The notes: a model not told the origin generated them from the sequence alone. A stretch of DNA of 28,319 nucleotides from an uncultured Gammaproteobacteria bacterium (GCA_946885735.1 CAMPGW010000031.1:1-28319); one strand, 5' to 3'. Shown: positions 9,451 through 16,408, numbered from the stretch's first letter. A program made the numbers and translations.

Positions 9451-10224
9451 GGCTGCCGGCGCCGCCCTGTAATCGATCCGCGGAAGCTCGATGCCGGGCT
9501 GCAGCGAGACGCCACGCATCGTCGGCTGGTCGGTGGGATCGACGGGCGCAGGCGGCGTGCCACGCCTACCTTCATCCTCGCCCGGCTTGGGCTTCCCGCC
9601 GCCTCTCCCGAAGCGGTAGGGCAGGCTCACCCGCGACGGCACCGCCGCCCCGTCCACCTTCTCGGGCTCGAAGCGCGAATGCCGCACCGAATGGCGGATC
9701 GCGTCGAGGTAACGGGCTTCCGCGAAGCTCGAGGCCTCGCGCAACTCCATCGACTCGACCTTGAAGCTGTCCATGTCGGGGGCGCCCTGGGCATCCACGT
9801 CCACGGACACGACGATCGTCGCACCGGACCTGCGGCCGAGTTTCCGTGGCGGCTCGAGCTTGCCGAGCGTGGCCACCCCCGGCCCGTTCGCGGCACGACG
9901 CAGCTTGAGTGCGAACTTGCCGTCGCTGTCCGGTTCCACCGCGATGACCAGGTTGAGGTAGGTTTCGCTCGGCACGGCAACGCCACCCTTGCGCGCCGGC
10001 GTGAATGCCAGCTTCCGGGCAAAGGACTCGGCGGCCTGCAAGATCGCCGGGGCCGCCTGCGAGCCCAGCGAAGAGCTCGTCTGCACCCGGCCGGCCGCAT
10101 CCACCCCGACCTTGAGCGCGACCGCCTGCGGCGGCGGAGGCCCTTCCGCCTCGGGCGAAGCGGTGGCGGGGGCGGCGAAAGCGAGCGCGACCAGGGCCGC
10201 GCCGAATCTCAGGATGCCGGTCAT
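9448..10224 (-). CDS. Exported protein with two TonB-C-like domains
   Basis: A 258-residue protein with a Sec signal peptide (MTGILRFGAALVALAFAAPA-TA, about 1-22) and no other membrane segment. Two similar segments resemble the TonB C-terminal domain: about 35-94 (VGVDAAGRVQT, then ESFARKLAFTPARKGGVAVP) and 135-205 (VSVDVDAQGAPD, then RHSVRHSRFEPEKVDGAAVP, RVSLPYRF). The tail (207-258) is Gly/Pro-rich and low complexity. It lacks the N-terminal anchor and Pro/Lys spacer of true TonB, so it is more likely a periplasmic or outer-membrane-associated domain protein than an energy transducer. The start has a strong GGAGGAGGG. It diverges from the glutaredoxin fusion gene. Function unknown. Confidence 0.75.
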   Translation of the reverse strand: MTGILRFGAALVALAFAAPATASPEAEGPPPPQAVALKVGVDAAGRVQTSSSLGSQAAPAILQAAESFARKLAFTPARKGGVAVPSETYLNLVIAVEPDSDGKFALKLRRAANGPGVATLGKLEPPRKLGRRSGATIVVSVDVDAQGAPDMDSFKVESMELREASSFAEARYLDAIRHSVRHSRFEPEKVDGAAVPSRVSLPYRFGRGGGKPKPGEDEGRRGTPPAPVDPTDQPTMRGVSLQPGIELPRIDYRAAPAA

Positions 10225-10332
10225 GACGGTCCCTCCTCCGGGAGCGATGGGTGGATTCTAGACCTCCTCCTGCCGGTTCACCGTGCCGGAGGTCATGGGG
10301 CGTAAAATGCGCCCATTGCCCGGAGTCCGTCC

Positions 10333-11262
10333 ATGCCCCTGAATCCCGATACCCGCGAGCGCATCGAGCGCACCCTGAGCTCCAACAAGGTCGTACTTTT
10401 CATGAAGGGCGAGCCCTCCTCGCCCCGCTGCGGCTTCTCGGCCAAGGCGGTGGGCATCCTGGACGCCCTCTCGCCCGGCTACGCCAGCGTGGACGTGCTC
10501 GCCGACCCGGAAATCCGCGAGGGCATCAAGGAATACGGCCAGTGGCCGACCATCCCGCAGCTCTACATCGGCGGCGAGCTGGTGGGTGGCAGCGACATCA
10601 TCGAGCAACTGCTGAACTCGGGCGAGCTGCATGAACTGCTCGGCGTGCCGGCGCCCGACCGCACGCCGCCGGCGATCAGCATCAGCCCGAAGGCCGCCGA
10701 GGCGATCCAGCGTGCGCTCGACGGCGCCGAGCCCGGCATGGGCCTGCACATGGCGGTGGACCCGCGCTTCAACGCGCAGTTCCAGCTCAAGCCGGTGACC
10801 GGGCAGGAAATCGTCGCCGAGGCCGCCGGCATCCGCGTTCACTTCGACCTGGCCAGCGCCCCGCGCGCCAGCGGCATCGCCATCGACTGGGTCGAGGACG
10901 TGCGCGGGTCGGGCCTGTCGATCACCAACCCCAACGCCCCACCCCCGGTGAAGTCGCTTTCCGTGCAGGACCTCCACGACCGCATCGTCGCCGGAGCCAT
11001 CGACGTGATCGACGTGCGCACGCCCGAGGAGCGGGCGATGGCGCCGTTCCCGCCGCCGCACGACACCCTCGACGATGACAGCATGGCCCGCCTGGCCGAG
11101 CTGCCCAAGGACATGCCGCTGGCCTTCCTGTGCCACAGCGGCAATCGCAGCCGCCAGGCCGCCGAGCACTTCCGCGGCCTCGGCTTCCACGACCTGTACA
11201 ACGTCGAGGGCGGCATCGATGCGTGGTCGGTGCAGGTGGACCCATCGGTTCCCCGCTACTGA
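10333..11262 (+). CDS. grxD: Monothiol Grx4 / A-type-like / rhodanese fusion
   Basis: A 309-residue cytosolic fusion. Residues 5-105 are a monothiol glutaredoxin with the CGFS centre (Cys33-Ser36), WPTIPQLYIGGELVGGSDI and the glutathione-binding TIP loop, a [2Fe-2S] carrier type. Residues 115-205 resemble an IscA/HesB A-type carrier (ISPKAAEAIQRAL, GSGLSITNPNAP), but the three cluster cysteines of that family are absent. Residues 207-309 are a rhodanese domain (DVIDVRTPEERAMAPFP) with active-site Cys267 in CHSGNRS. It suggests one chain joining Fe-S handling and sulfur chemistry (inference). A -10-like TAAAAT lies at 10303-10308 with no good -35, and CGGAG precedes the ATG. Confidence 0.92.
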   Translation: MPLNPDTRERIERTLSSNKVVLFMKGEPSSPRCGFSAKAVGILDALSPGYASVDVLADPEIREGIKEYGQWPTIPQLYIGGELVGGSDIIEQLLNSGELHELLGVPAPDRTPPAISISPKAAEAIQRALDGAEPGMGLHMAVDPRFNAQFQLKPVTGQEIVAEAAGIRVHFDLASAPRASGIAIDWVEDVRGSGLSITNPNAPPPVKSLSVQDLHDRIVAGAIDVIDVRTPEERAMAPFPPPHDTLDDDSMARLAELPKDMPLAFLCHSGNRSRQAAEHFRGLGFHDLYNVEGGIDAWSVQVDPSVPRY

Positions 11263-11302
11263 AGCCACGCACCGCGACCCGGGACGCCCCCGATGGCGGT
11301 AT

Positions 11303-11331
11303 GTGACGTATGGCCCGGGCGCGGTTAGAGT
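11303..11331 (+). promoter_or_regulatory. Candidate promoter for small lipoprotein gene
   Basis: GTGACG (11303-11308) and TAGAGT (11326-11331) are separated by 17 bp, each with 4 of 6 consensus matches. It lies in the 149-bp gap after the Grx fusion and about 80 bp before the lipoprotein ATG. The -10 is of the TAGRST type seen elsewhere in the window. Confidence 0.4.
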
Positions 11332-11411
11332 AAAGGCCCTAGCTTCACGGAGCATCGACCGGTCCGGCAGGCACACTCGCCTGGCACCGGTTCCACCGGG
11401 GGAGGGTCGCC

Positions 11412-11735
11412 ATGAATCGCGTTCTGCTCGCACTGCTCCTGGCCGCGCTCGCGGCCTGCAGCCAGCCATCCGTCGGCAACAGCCGCAACGAATTGGCGGC
11501 CACCGCCTGCGAGACCTACGCGAAGGGGCAGCTGGCGGAGAAGACCTACCAGCTCGACCACGCGGTGCTGGCGGCCAGCCTGGCCGAGGGCACCGATGGC
11601 GCGCAGGTGCTGCGCTCGCCGATCACCATCGACCCGGGGCTGTCCACGGAGAGCAAGCAGACGCTCGAGTGCACGGTGCGCTTCGTCGAAAGCCGCGAGG
11701 CCCCCGACGTCCTCAACCTCCAATTCATTTGGTGA
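11412..11735 (+). CDS. Small lipoprotein of unknown function
   Basis: A 107-residue lipoprotein precursor. Signal peptide MNRVLLALLLAALAA ends in a lipobox with Cys16. The mature domain (about 90 residues) carries AATACETYAKGQLAEKTYQL, an ITIDPGLSTESKQTLECTVRF segment, and the C-terminal LNLQFIW. Two further cysteines (in ACETY and LECTV) could form a disulfide in the periplasm. Polar residue 17 is Ser, not Asp, so outer-membrane sorting is likely. GGAGGG stands six bases before the ATG. Codon use is like its neighbours, so I take it as real. I do not recognise a named family. Its stop codon lies at the foot of a large hairpin. Confidence 0.75.
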   Translation: MNRVLLALLLAALAACSQPSVGNSRNELAATACETYAKGQLAEKTYQLDHAVLAASLAEGTDGAQVLRSPITIDPGLSTESKQTLECTVRFVESREAPDVLNLQFIW

Positions 11736-11891
11736 CTCTGGTGCGCCTTGGGCGCCGCCGGGGGTACTGGCTATCGCCGGTCGCCACGGCGTAACACGCT
11801 CCTGCCAACTCAGTGGCGAGCGGCTGGGCGTCCCTGCCCAGCCTCCTGCGATAGCCAGTACCCCCGACGTCACCCAAGGCGAGCAAGAGTC
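11734..11891. repeat. REP-like long inverted repeat 1
   Basis: Two 44-nt arms (11734-11777 and 11848-11891) are reverse complements at about 38 of 44 positions, including a perfect 18-bp core (11760-11777 with 11848-11865; GGTACTGGCTATCGC side). The 70-nt interior holds further pairings, GGCTGGGC/GCCCAGCC (11822-11829/11836-11843) and TCGCCAC/GTGGCGA (11781-11787/11813-11819). It starts at the stop codon of the small lipoprotein gene. No coding signal is seen. It looks like a compound REP/BIME-type element and may shape the mRNA 3' end. Confidence 0.75.
11781..11819 (-). repeat. REP unit, copy a
   Basis: This 39-nt unit is the reverse complement of 11992-12030 with two mismatches. It contains the Xanthomonadales-style core read on the minus strand as GGAGCGTGTTACGCCGTGGC. 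It is located inside the first large hairpin. Confidence 0.7.
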
Positions 11892-11932
11892 GTGCGGGCC
11901 CCGGAAAAAGCGGTTGCGAGCGGCCGTGCCCG

Positions 11933-12065
11933 GTGCCTGGCGGAGCCGAGGGAGGGGTCCTCACAGAAGGGCGGGCAGGATGCCCGCCCGGTCGCCACTG
12001 AGTTGGCAGGAGCGGCTTACGCCGTGGCGAGCAGGGAGGACCCCTCCCTCGGCTTCGCCAGGCAC
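11933..12065. repeat. REP-like long inverted repeat 2
   Basis: Two 30-nt arms (11933-11962 and 12036-12065) are perfectly complementary except at one position; the arm starts GTGCCTGGCGGAGCC. Inside lie a GCGGGCA/TGCCCGC stem (11971-11977/11981-11987) with a 3-nt loop and the second REP unit. The structure ends 17 nt beyond the AMP nucleosidase stop codon, so it would fold at the 3' end of that minus-strand transcript. Each of the two convergent genes thus has its own large hairpin. Confidence 0.75.
11992..12030 (+). repeat. REP unit, copy b
   Basis: Unit of the form TCGCCACTGAGTTGG...GGAGCGGCTTACGCCGTGGCGA, with the self-complementary GGCttacGCC core. It is the inverted copy of 11781-11819 (37 of 39 identical). 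The GGAGCGGCTTACGCCG word is typical of Xanthomonadales REPs (from general knowledge). Confidence 0.7.
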
Positions 12066-12082
12066 AAGGCCCGACAAGCGAG

Positions 12083-12859
12083 TCAGGAATCGAAGCGGAG
12101 GTGTTTGACGGATTTGCCGTGGCGGCGGATGAGCTTGAGCGCCTCGATGCCGATGGTGATGTGGTTCTCGACGAATTCCTCGGTGACGCGCTTGTCCGAG
12201 AGTTCGGTCTTCACCCCTTCCGGGATCATCGGCTGGTCCGAGACCAGCAGCAGCGCGCCGCTCGGGATGGAGTTGGCGAAGCCCGCGGCGAAGATCGTCG
12301 CGGTTTCCATGTCGATCGCCATGCAACGCAATTTGCGCAGGTAGTCCTTGAAGGCCTCGTCGTGTTCCCAGACGCGGCGGTTGGTGGTGTACACCGTGCC
12401 GGTCCAGTAGTCGTGGCCGAGGTCGCGGATCATGGTAGAGATCACGCGCTGCATCGCGAAGGCGGGCAGCGCCGGCACTTCGGCGGGCATGTAGTCGTTG
12501 CTGGTGCCCTCGCCGCGGATCGCCGCGATCGGCAGGATCAGGTCGCCGAGCTGGTTCTTGCGCTTGAGCCCGCCGCACTTGCCGAGGAACAGCACCGCCT
12601 TGGGCGGCAGCGCGCTGAGCAGATCCATCATCGTCGCGGCATTCGCGCTGCCCATGCCGAAGTTGATCATGGTGATGCCGTCGGCGGTGGCGCTGGGCAT
12701 CGGCCGGTCGAGGCCGACGATGGGCGCGCCGGCCAGGCGCGAGAAGGTGTTGAGGTAGCCGCCAAAATTGGTGAGCAGGATGTGCTCGCCGAAATCGCTG
12801 AGCGACAGTCCGGTGTAGCGCGGCAGCCAGTTGCTGACGATCTCGTTCTTGTCCTTCAT
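12083..12859 (-). CDS. amn: AMP nucleosidase (short form)
   Basis: A 258-residue cytosolic enzyme of the nucleoside phosphorylase (PNP/UDP) superfamily, expected to split AMP into adenine and ribose 5-phosphate. The family features are NFGMGSANAATMMDLL (66-81), FLGKCGGL (91-98), MAIDMETATIFAAGF (180-194; ribose-binding Met-Glu) and LVSDQPMIPEG (205-215). It is the short form lacking the extra N-terminal domain of E. coli Amn (~480 aa), as known from Bacteroidetes and Xanthomonadales. The ATG at 12859 has AAGGGGAG a few bases upstream. Repeat-rich DNA lies on both sides. A related nucleosidase specificity cannot be excluded. Confidence 0.9.
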   Translation of the reverse strand: MKDKNEIVSNWLPRYTGLSLSDFGEHILLTNFGGYLNTFSRLAGAPIVGLDRPMPSATADGITMINFGMGSANAATMMDLLSALPPKAVLFLGKCGGLKRKNQLGDLILPIAAIRGEGTSNDYMPAEVPALPAFAMQRVISTMIRDLGHDYWTGTVYTTNRRVWEHDEAFKDYLRKLRCMAIDMETATIFAAGFANSIPSGALLLVSDQPMIPEGVKTELSDKRVTEEFVENHITIGIEALKLIRRHGKSVKHLRFDS

Positions 12860-12927
12860 GCCGTCTCCCCTTTCGCAGCCATTTTGACATGTCCGGGCAA
12901 GGGCCGGCCGCCGGCAAGACGGTCCGG

Positions 12928-12980
12928 GGGACGCCGTGAATACGTCCCTGTAGGCTTATCGGCGACATCCATGTCGCCGA
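12928..12980 (+). repeat. 53-nt intergenic repeat, copy 1
   Basis: This copy shares with 13120-13172 (opposite strand) the order GGGACGCCG, TACGTCCCTGTAGGCT, ATCGGCG, CATCCATG and CGCCGA, with about five differences over 53 nt. Its end is the near-palindrome CGGCGACATCCATGTCGCCG. It lies on the amn-proximal side of the gap. Confidence 0.7.
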
Positions 12981-13085
12981 TACCCCGGCCCGCCTCGCCG
13001 GCGTCCGTCCCCGCGAAACCGTCGCGGCGGAGGAGGAAGACGCCAGCTCTCTTGGTTTTCCTGGATGGCGGCAGCGCGACTTTGC

Positions 13086-13201
13086 GGGCCGCGGGTGCCG
13101 GTGGCCTTGCGCGCGGGCTTCGGCGGCATGGATGCCGCCGATGAGCCTACAGGGACGTACTTGCGGCGTCCCGCGTGCAAGGCCACCGGCACCCGCGGCC
13201 C
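13086..13201. repeat. Perfect 25-bp inverted repeat enclosing repeat copy 2
   Basis: The arms 13086-13110 (GGGCCGCGGGTGCCGGTGGC...) and 13177-13201 are exact reverse complements over 25 nt, with a 66-nt loop. The loop contains the second 53-nt repeat with its own GGCGGCAT/ATGCCGCC hairpin. The resulting two-tier stem-loop ends about 74 bp before the amidohydrolase start. Confidence 0.75.
13120..13172 (-). repeat. 53-nt intergenic repeat, copy 2
   Basis: Inverted copy of 12928-12980. Compared with copy 1, the small hairpin arms change together: GGCGACAT/ATGTCGCC in copy 1 and GGCGGCAT/ATGCCGCC here, an A-T to G-C pair swap that keeps the stem. Confidence 0.7.
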
Positions 13202-13216
13202 TGCCGAAAGTAATGG

Positions 13217-13246
13217 TTGGCAGCAACGGCCTTCGCCGGCTAGGGT
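13217..13246 (+). promoter_or_regulatory. Candidate promoter for amidohydrolase pair
   Basis: TTGGCA (13217-13222, 5 of 6) and TAGGGT (13241-13246, 3 of 6) are separated by 18 bp, 28 bp before the ATG. The -10 resembles the TAGRST hexamers upstream of other genes here. Confidence 0.4.
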
Positions 13247-13274
13247 GGCGGGATTACCACGGGGAACCACCTGC

Positions 13275-14696
13275 ATGTCCAAGACCCTGCTCGCCCTTGC
13301 GCTGGCCGCCCTGAGTGCGTCCGCGGGGGCCGCCACGCCGCTGCCGCCGCGCGACCCCTACCCCAGCACCTACCAGCGCATTGCCGCGCCGCCGGTGCTG
13401 TTGCGCCACGCCACCGTGCTGACGGGCACCGGCGAACGCCTCGACGACGCCGACGTGCTGCTGGCCGACGGCCGCGTCGCCGCGGTCGGCCGCGGCCTGC
13501 AGGCGCCCGAGGGCGCCACCGTGGTGGAGGCCGCCGGCAAGTGGATCACCCCGGGCATCATCGACGTGCACTCGCACCTGGGCGTGTACGCCAGCCCGGG
13601 CGCCGAGGCGCACAGCGACGGCAATGAAATGGTCGACCCGACCACGCCCAACGTCTGGGCCGAGCACGCGCTCTGGCCGCAGGACCCGGGCTTCGCCACC
13701 GCGTTGGCCGGCGGCGTCACGGCGATGCAGGTGCTGCCGGGTTCCGGCAACCTGATCGGCGGCCGCGGCGTCACCATCAAGAACGTCCCCGCCGTGACCT
13801 ACCAGGCGATGAAATTCCCGGGCGCGCCCTGGGGCCTGAAGATGGCCTGCGGCGAGAATCCCAAGCGCTACTACGGCAACAAGGGCGGCCCGATGACCCG
13901 CATGGGCAACGTCGCCGGCTATCGCACTGCCTTCATCGAGGCGCAGGCCTACATGCGCGGCTGGGACAAGTACCGCGCCTCGCTGCCGAACCCTGACGCG
14001 CCGAAGAAGAAATCGCGCTGGGGCCGCGACAAGGACGAGGGCGGCGGCCAGGCCGGCGACCCGCCGCAGCAGGATCTCGCCAAGGAAACCCTGATGGGCG
14101 CGATGAAGGGCGAGGTGCTGGTGCACGTGCACTGCTACCGCGCCGACGAGATGGCGATCATGCTCGACCTGGCCCGCGAGTTCGGCTTCAAGGTCGCGGC
14201 CTTCCACCACGGCGTGGAAGCCTACAAGGTCGCCGACCGCCTCGCCGCGGAGAACGTCTGTGGCGCGCTGTGGGCCGACTGGTGGGGCTTCAAGATGGAA
14301 GCCTTCGACGGCATCCAGGAAAACCTCGCCATCGTCGATCGCCCCGCCAACGGCTGCGCGATCGTCCACTCGGATTCGTCTGAAGGCATCCAGCGGCTCA
14401 ACCAGGAAGCCGCCAAGGCGATGGCCAACGGCCGCGCCGCCGGCCTCGACATCCCGCCGGAACGCGCGATCCGCTGGCTGACGGCGAACGCCGCGCGCGC
14501 GCTCGGCATCGACCGGCAGACCGGCACGCTGGAGCCCGGCAAGATGGCCGACGTGGCGCTGTGGAGCGGCAACCCCTTCAGCGTGTACGCGAAGGCCGAG
14601 AAGGTCTACGTCGACGGTGCCCTGCTCTACGACCGCGCCGATCGCAGCCTGCAACCACGTTCCGATTTCCTGCTCGGCCAGGGGGTGGCCCCGTGA
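13275..14696 (+). CDS. Exported amidohydrolase, catalytic residues intact
   Basis: A 473-residue metal-dependent hydrolase of the amidohydrolase (imidazolonepropionase/dihydroorotase-like) superfamily. It has a signal peptide (MSKTLLALALAALSASAGAA, 1-20). The beta-sandwich part ends at WITPGIIDVHSHLG with metal ligands His99 and His101. Further candidates are His284/His286 (LVHVHCYRADEM), His311/His312 (AFHHGVEAYK) and Asp367 (VHSDS), followed by the typical GTLEPGKMADVALWSGNPF tail (417-435). A charged, low-complexity insert (about 240-266, DAPKKKSRWGRDKDEGG) separates the halves. It probably acts in the periplasm, and the substrate is unknown. The next, homologous gene overlaps its stop (GTGA). 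The ribosome-binding site is weak. Confidence 0.88.
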   Translation: MSKTLLALALAALSASAGAATPLPPRDPYPSTYQRIAAPPVLLRHATVLTGTGERLDDADVLLADGRVAAVGRGLQAPEGATVVEAAGKWITPGIIDVHSHLGVYASPGAEAHSDGNEMVDPTTPNVWAEHALWPQDPGFATALAGGVTAMQVLPGSGNLIGGRGVTIKNVPAVTYQAMKFPGAPWGLKMACGENPKRYYGNKGGPMTRMGNVAGYRTAFIEAQAYMRGWDKYRASLPNPDAPKKKSRWGRDKDEGGGQAGDPPQQDLAKETLMGAMKGEVLVHVHCYRADEMAIMLDLAREFGFKVAAFHHGVEAYKVADRLAAENVCGALWADWWGFKMEAFDGIQENLAIVDRPANGCAIVHSDSSEGIQRLNQEAAKAMANGRAAGLDIPPERAIRWLTANAARALGIDRQTGTLEPGKMADVALWSGNPFSVYAKAEKVYVDGALLYDRADRSLQPRSDFLLGQGVAP

Positions 14697-15964
14697 AGCG
14701 CCCGATGAAGCTGCTCGCACTGTGCCTGTGCCTGGCCGCCGGCCCGCTCGCCGCCCAGGACCTGCTGATCCGCAACGCGACCGTGCACACGGCCGGCGCG
14801 CGCGGCACCCTCAAGAACGCCGACGTGCTGGTGCAGGGTGGCGTGATCCGCGGGGTGGGCCCGGGCCTTGCAGCGCCCGCCGGCGTGACCGTGGTGGATG
14901 CCGCCGGCCAGCCGCTGACGCCGGGGCTGTTTGGCGGTTTCTCCGACATCGGCCTGGAGGAGGTCTCGGCCGAGAAGAGCACAGTGGACAGCGCAGTTTC
15001 GATGACGGGCACCGGCACCCAGCAGACGCGCCCCGAGTTCGACGTGATGCTGGCCTACAACCCGGAGTCGGTGTTGCTGCCCGTCGCCCGCGCGGGCGGC
15101 CTGACCTGGACCGCGCTGGTAGCCAGCAGCGGTGGCGGCAGCCTGATCGCGGGCCAGGGCGGCGTGGTTCGCCTGGACGGCGATCCGTCGGCAGCGCCCG
15201 TCGGCGAACGCCTGCTCTACATCAACCTCGGCGCCGGTGCCGACGGCATGAGCGGCGGCTCGCGCGCGGCGCAGTACATGCTGCTGGAACAGGCCATTCG
15301 CGAGGCGCGCGGGCAGGCGCCGTACAACACGCCCTACCAGTTGCTCACCCCGACCGGGCGCGAGGTGCTGGCGCGCTTCCTGGCCAAGGGACGGATCGTC
15401 TTCAGCGTCGATCGCGCGGCTGACATCCGCCAGCTGCTGGCCTTCTGCCGGAAGCACTCGTTGCGGCCGATCATCGCCGGCGGCGCCGAGGCCTGGAAGG
15501 TCGCCAGCGAACTGAAGGCGGCGAACGCCACGGTATTCGTGGATGCCTTGCAGAACCTGCCTTCGAGCTTCGACCAGCTCGGCTCGCGGCTCGACAACGC
15601 CGCGCTGCTGCAGCGCGCCGGCGTGAAGGTGGCGATGCTGTCGCCGGACAGCACCCACAACGCGCGCAAGATCCGCCAGGCCGCAGGCAACGCGGTCGCC
15701 AACGGCCTTCCGTGGGAGGACGGCCTCGCCGCGATCACCCGGGTGCCGGCGCAGGCGCTCGGCGTGGGCGACCGCATCGGTCGCATCGAGCCCGGCCTGG
15801 AGGCCGACCTGACCTTGTGGGACGGCGATCCGCTGGAGCTGTCCACGCTGCCGCGGCAGGTGTGGATGCACGGGCGGCCGATGCCCCTGCGTTCGCGCCA
15901 GACCGAGTTGCGCGACCGCTACCTCGCGCCGCCCGCGGCATTGCCGCGCGCGTACTCGCGCTGA
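14693..15964 (+). CDS. Amidohydrolase-like protein lacking metal ligands
   Basis: A 423-residue exported paralogue of the preceding enzyme. Signal peptide is about 1-21 (MKRPMKLLALCLCLAAGPLA-A). It keeps the family frame: NADVLVQGGVIRGVGPGLAAP, LTPGLFGGFSDIG and GRIEPGLEADLTLWDGDPLE. However, the HxH pair is replaced by Phe83 and Asp85, the H284/H286 equivalents by Phe237 and Val239, and the HH pair by Ala262 and Gly263. Only Asp319 (SPDST) remains. It is therefore probably a pseudoenzyme or partner subunit (inference). I used the GTG at 14693, overlapping the upstream stop, with AGGGGG before it; ATG 14705 is an alternative. Coupled translation suggests a heteromeric complex. Confidence 0.85.
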   Translation: MKRPMKLLALCLCLAAGPLAAQDLLIRNATVHTAGARGTLKNADVLVQGGVIRGVGPGLAAPAGVTVVDAAGQPLTPGLFGGFSDIGLEEVSAEKSTVDSAVSMTGTGTQQTRPEFDVMLAYNPESVLLPVARAGGLTWTALVASSGGGSLIAGQGGVVRLDGDPSAAPVGERLLYINLGAGADGMSGGSRAAQYMLLEQAIREARGQAPYNTPYQLLTPTGREVLARFLAKGRIVFSVDRAADIRQLLAFCRKHSLRPIIAGGAEAWKVASELKAANATVFVDALQNLPSSFDQLGSRLDNAALLQRAGVKVAMLSPDSTHNARKIRQAAGNAVANGLPWEDGLAAITRVPAQALGVGDRIGRIEPGLEADLTLWDGDPLELSTLPRQVWMHGRPMPLRSRQTELRDRYLAPPAALPRAYSR

Positions 15965-15993
15965 ACGCAGGCGCACGACGGGCGCGGTCGCGG

Positions 15994-16023
15994 CTGACCG
16001 CGGCGGACGCCGGCGGCTAGACT
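15994..16023 (+). promoter_or_regulatory. Candidate promoter for small gene at 16057
   Basis: CTGACC (15994-15999) and TAGACT (16018-16023) are separated by 18 bp, each 4 of 6 to consensus. The implied start near 16030 leaves a short leader with CGGAGG (16041-16046). Confidence 0.45.
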
Positions 16024-16056
16024 GGCGACACGCAGTCGACCGGAGGACGCCGCCGC

Positions 16057-16401
16057 ATGAAGACCCGCTACTACCTGCGCCTGCCCGATCCGCGCCTCGC
16101 GCGCGGGTCGGATCCCGACCTGGCGTTCCACAGCCAGGGCGCCGAAGGCCTCGCGGCCGAACTGCAGCAGGCCCTGCGCACGCCAGCGCTGTTCGAGCGC
16201 TGGCGCGACCGCCAGGAGGATCCGGATGCCGTCGATCCCGGCCTGGGCGTCACCGATCCGGACGCGTTGGTGCGCGGCGAGCAGCACGACCTGCACATCG
16301 ACCTGGTCGCCACGACCTCGTTGCCGGGCGGCGTGTTCAAGCAGCGGCTGCGCCTGCTCGCCGGCAGCGGCTGGCAGCTGCGAGACGTGACCGCCGGCTA
16401 G
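16057..16401 (+). CDS. Hypothetical protein, 114 residues
   Basis: A small soluble protein that I do not recognise. It starts MKTRYYLRLPDPRLARGSDP, is rich in Asp and Arg, and has no signal peptide or membrane helix. The middle (AEGLAAELQQALRTPALFER) is likely helical. A C-terminal strand-rich part includes HDLHIDLVATTSL and LRLLAGSGWQLRDVTAG. Support for a real gene comes from a promoter candidate at 15994-16023, a CGGAGG ribosome-binding site ten bases upstream, and codon use like its neighbours. The gene is monocistronic and converges with the cysteine-rich protein gene, stops 7 nt apart. Confidence 0.7.
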   Translation: MKTRYYLRLPDPRLARGSDPDLAFHSQGAEGLAAELQQALRTPALFERWRDRQEDPDAVDPGLGVTDPDALVRGEQHDLHIDLVATTSLPGGVFKQRLRLLAGSGWQLRDVTAG

Positions 16402-16408
16402 CTTTGCC

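Larger units (their letters stand above)
12860..13274. other. Repeat-rich intergenic region
   Basis: This is 415 bp between divergent amn and amidohydrolase genes. It holds two inverted copies of a 53-nt repeat (12928-12980 and 13120-13172), a perfect 25-bp inverted repeat around the second copy, and a promoter candidate at 13217-13246. Open frames run through it, but they read repeat sequence and have no coding signature, so no gene is called. Confidence 0.6.

Noticed and set aside
11596..12344. Open frames crossing the REP hairpins (11596-12108, 11748-12344)
   Set aside because: They read palindromic repeat DNA and the antisense of amn; reading frames and composition change at repeat borders.
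11734..13201. CRISPR array
   Set aside because: Repeats are few, inverted relative to each other, self-complementary and irregularly spaced, with no uniform spacers and no cas genes nearby.
12956..13336. Minus-strand frame and other small frames in the amn/amidohydrolase gap
   Set aside because: Their peptides are translations of the 53-nt repeat (GVPR/GTY-like words on either strand) and not of a conserved protein.
14693..15964. Second amidohydrolase as a pseudogene
   Set aside because: The frame is intact over 423 codons, with signal peptide, coupled start and conserved framework, so a maintained pseudoenzyme is more likely than a decaying gene.
13254..15976. Long minus-strand frames (13254-14720 and 14627-15976) opposite the amidohydrolases
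   Set aside because: Shadow frames of two recognisable exported proteins; no recognisable domain of their own.
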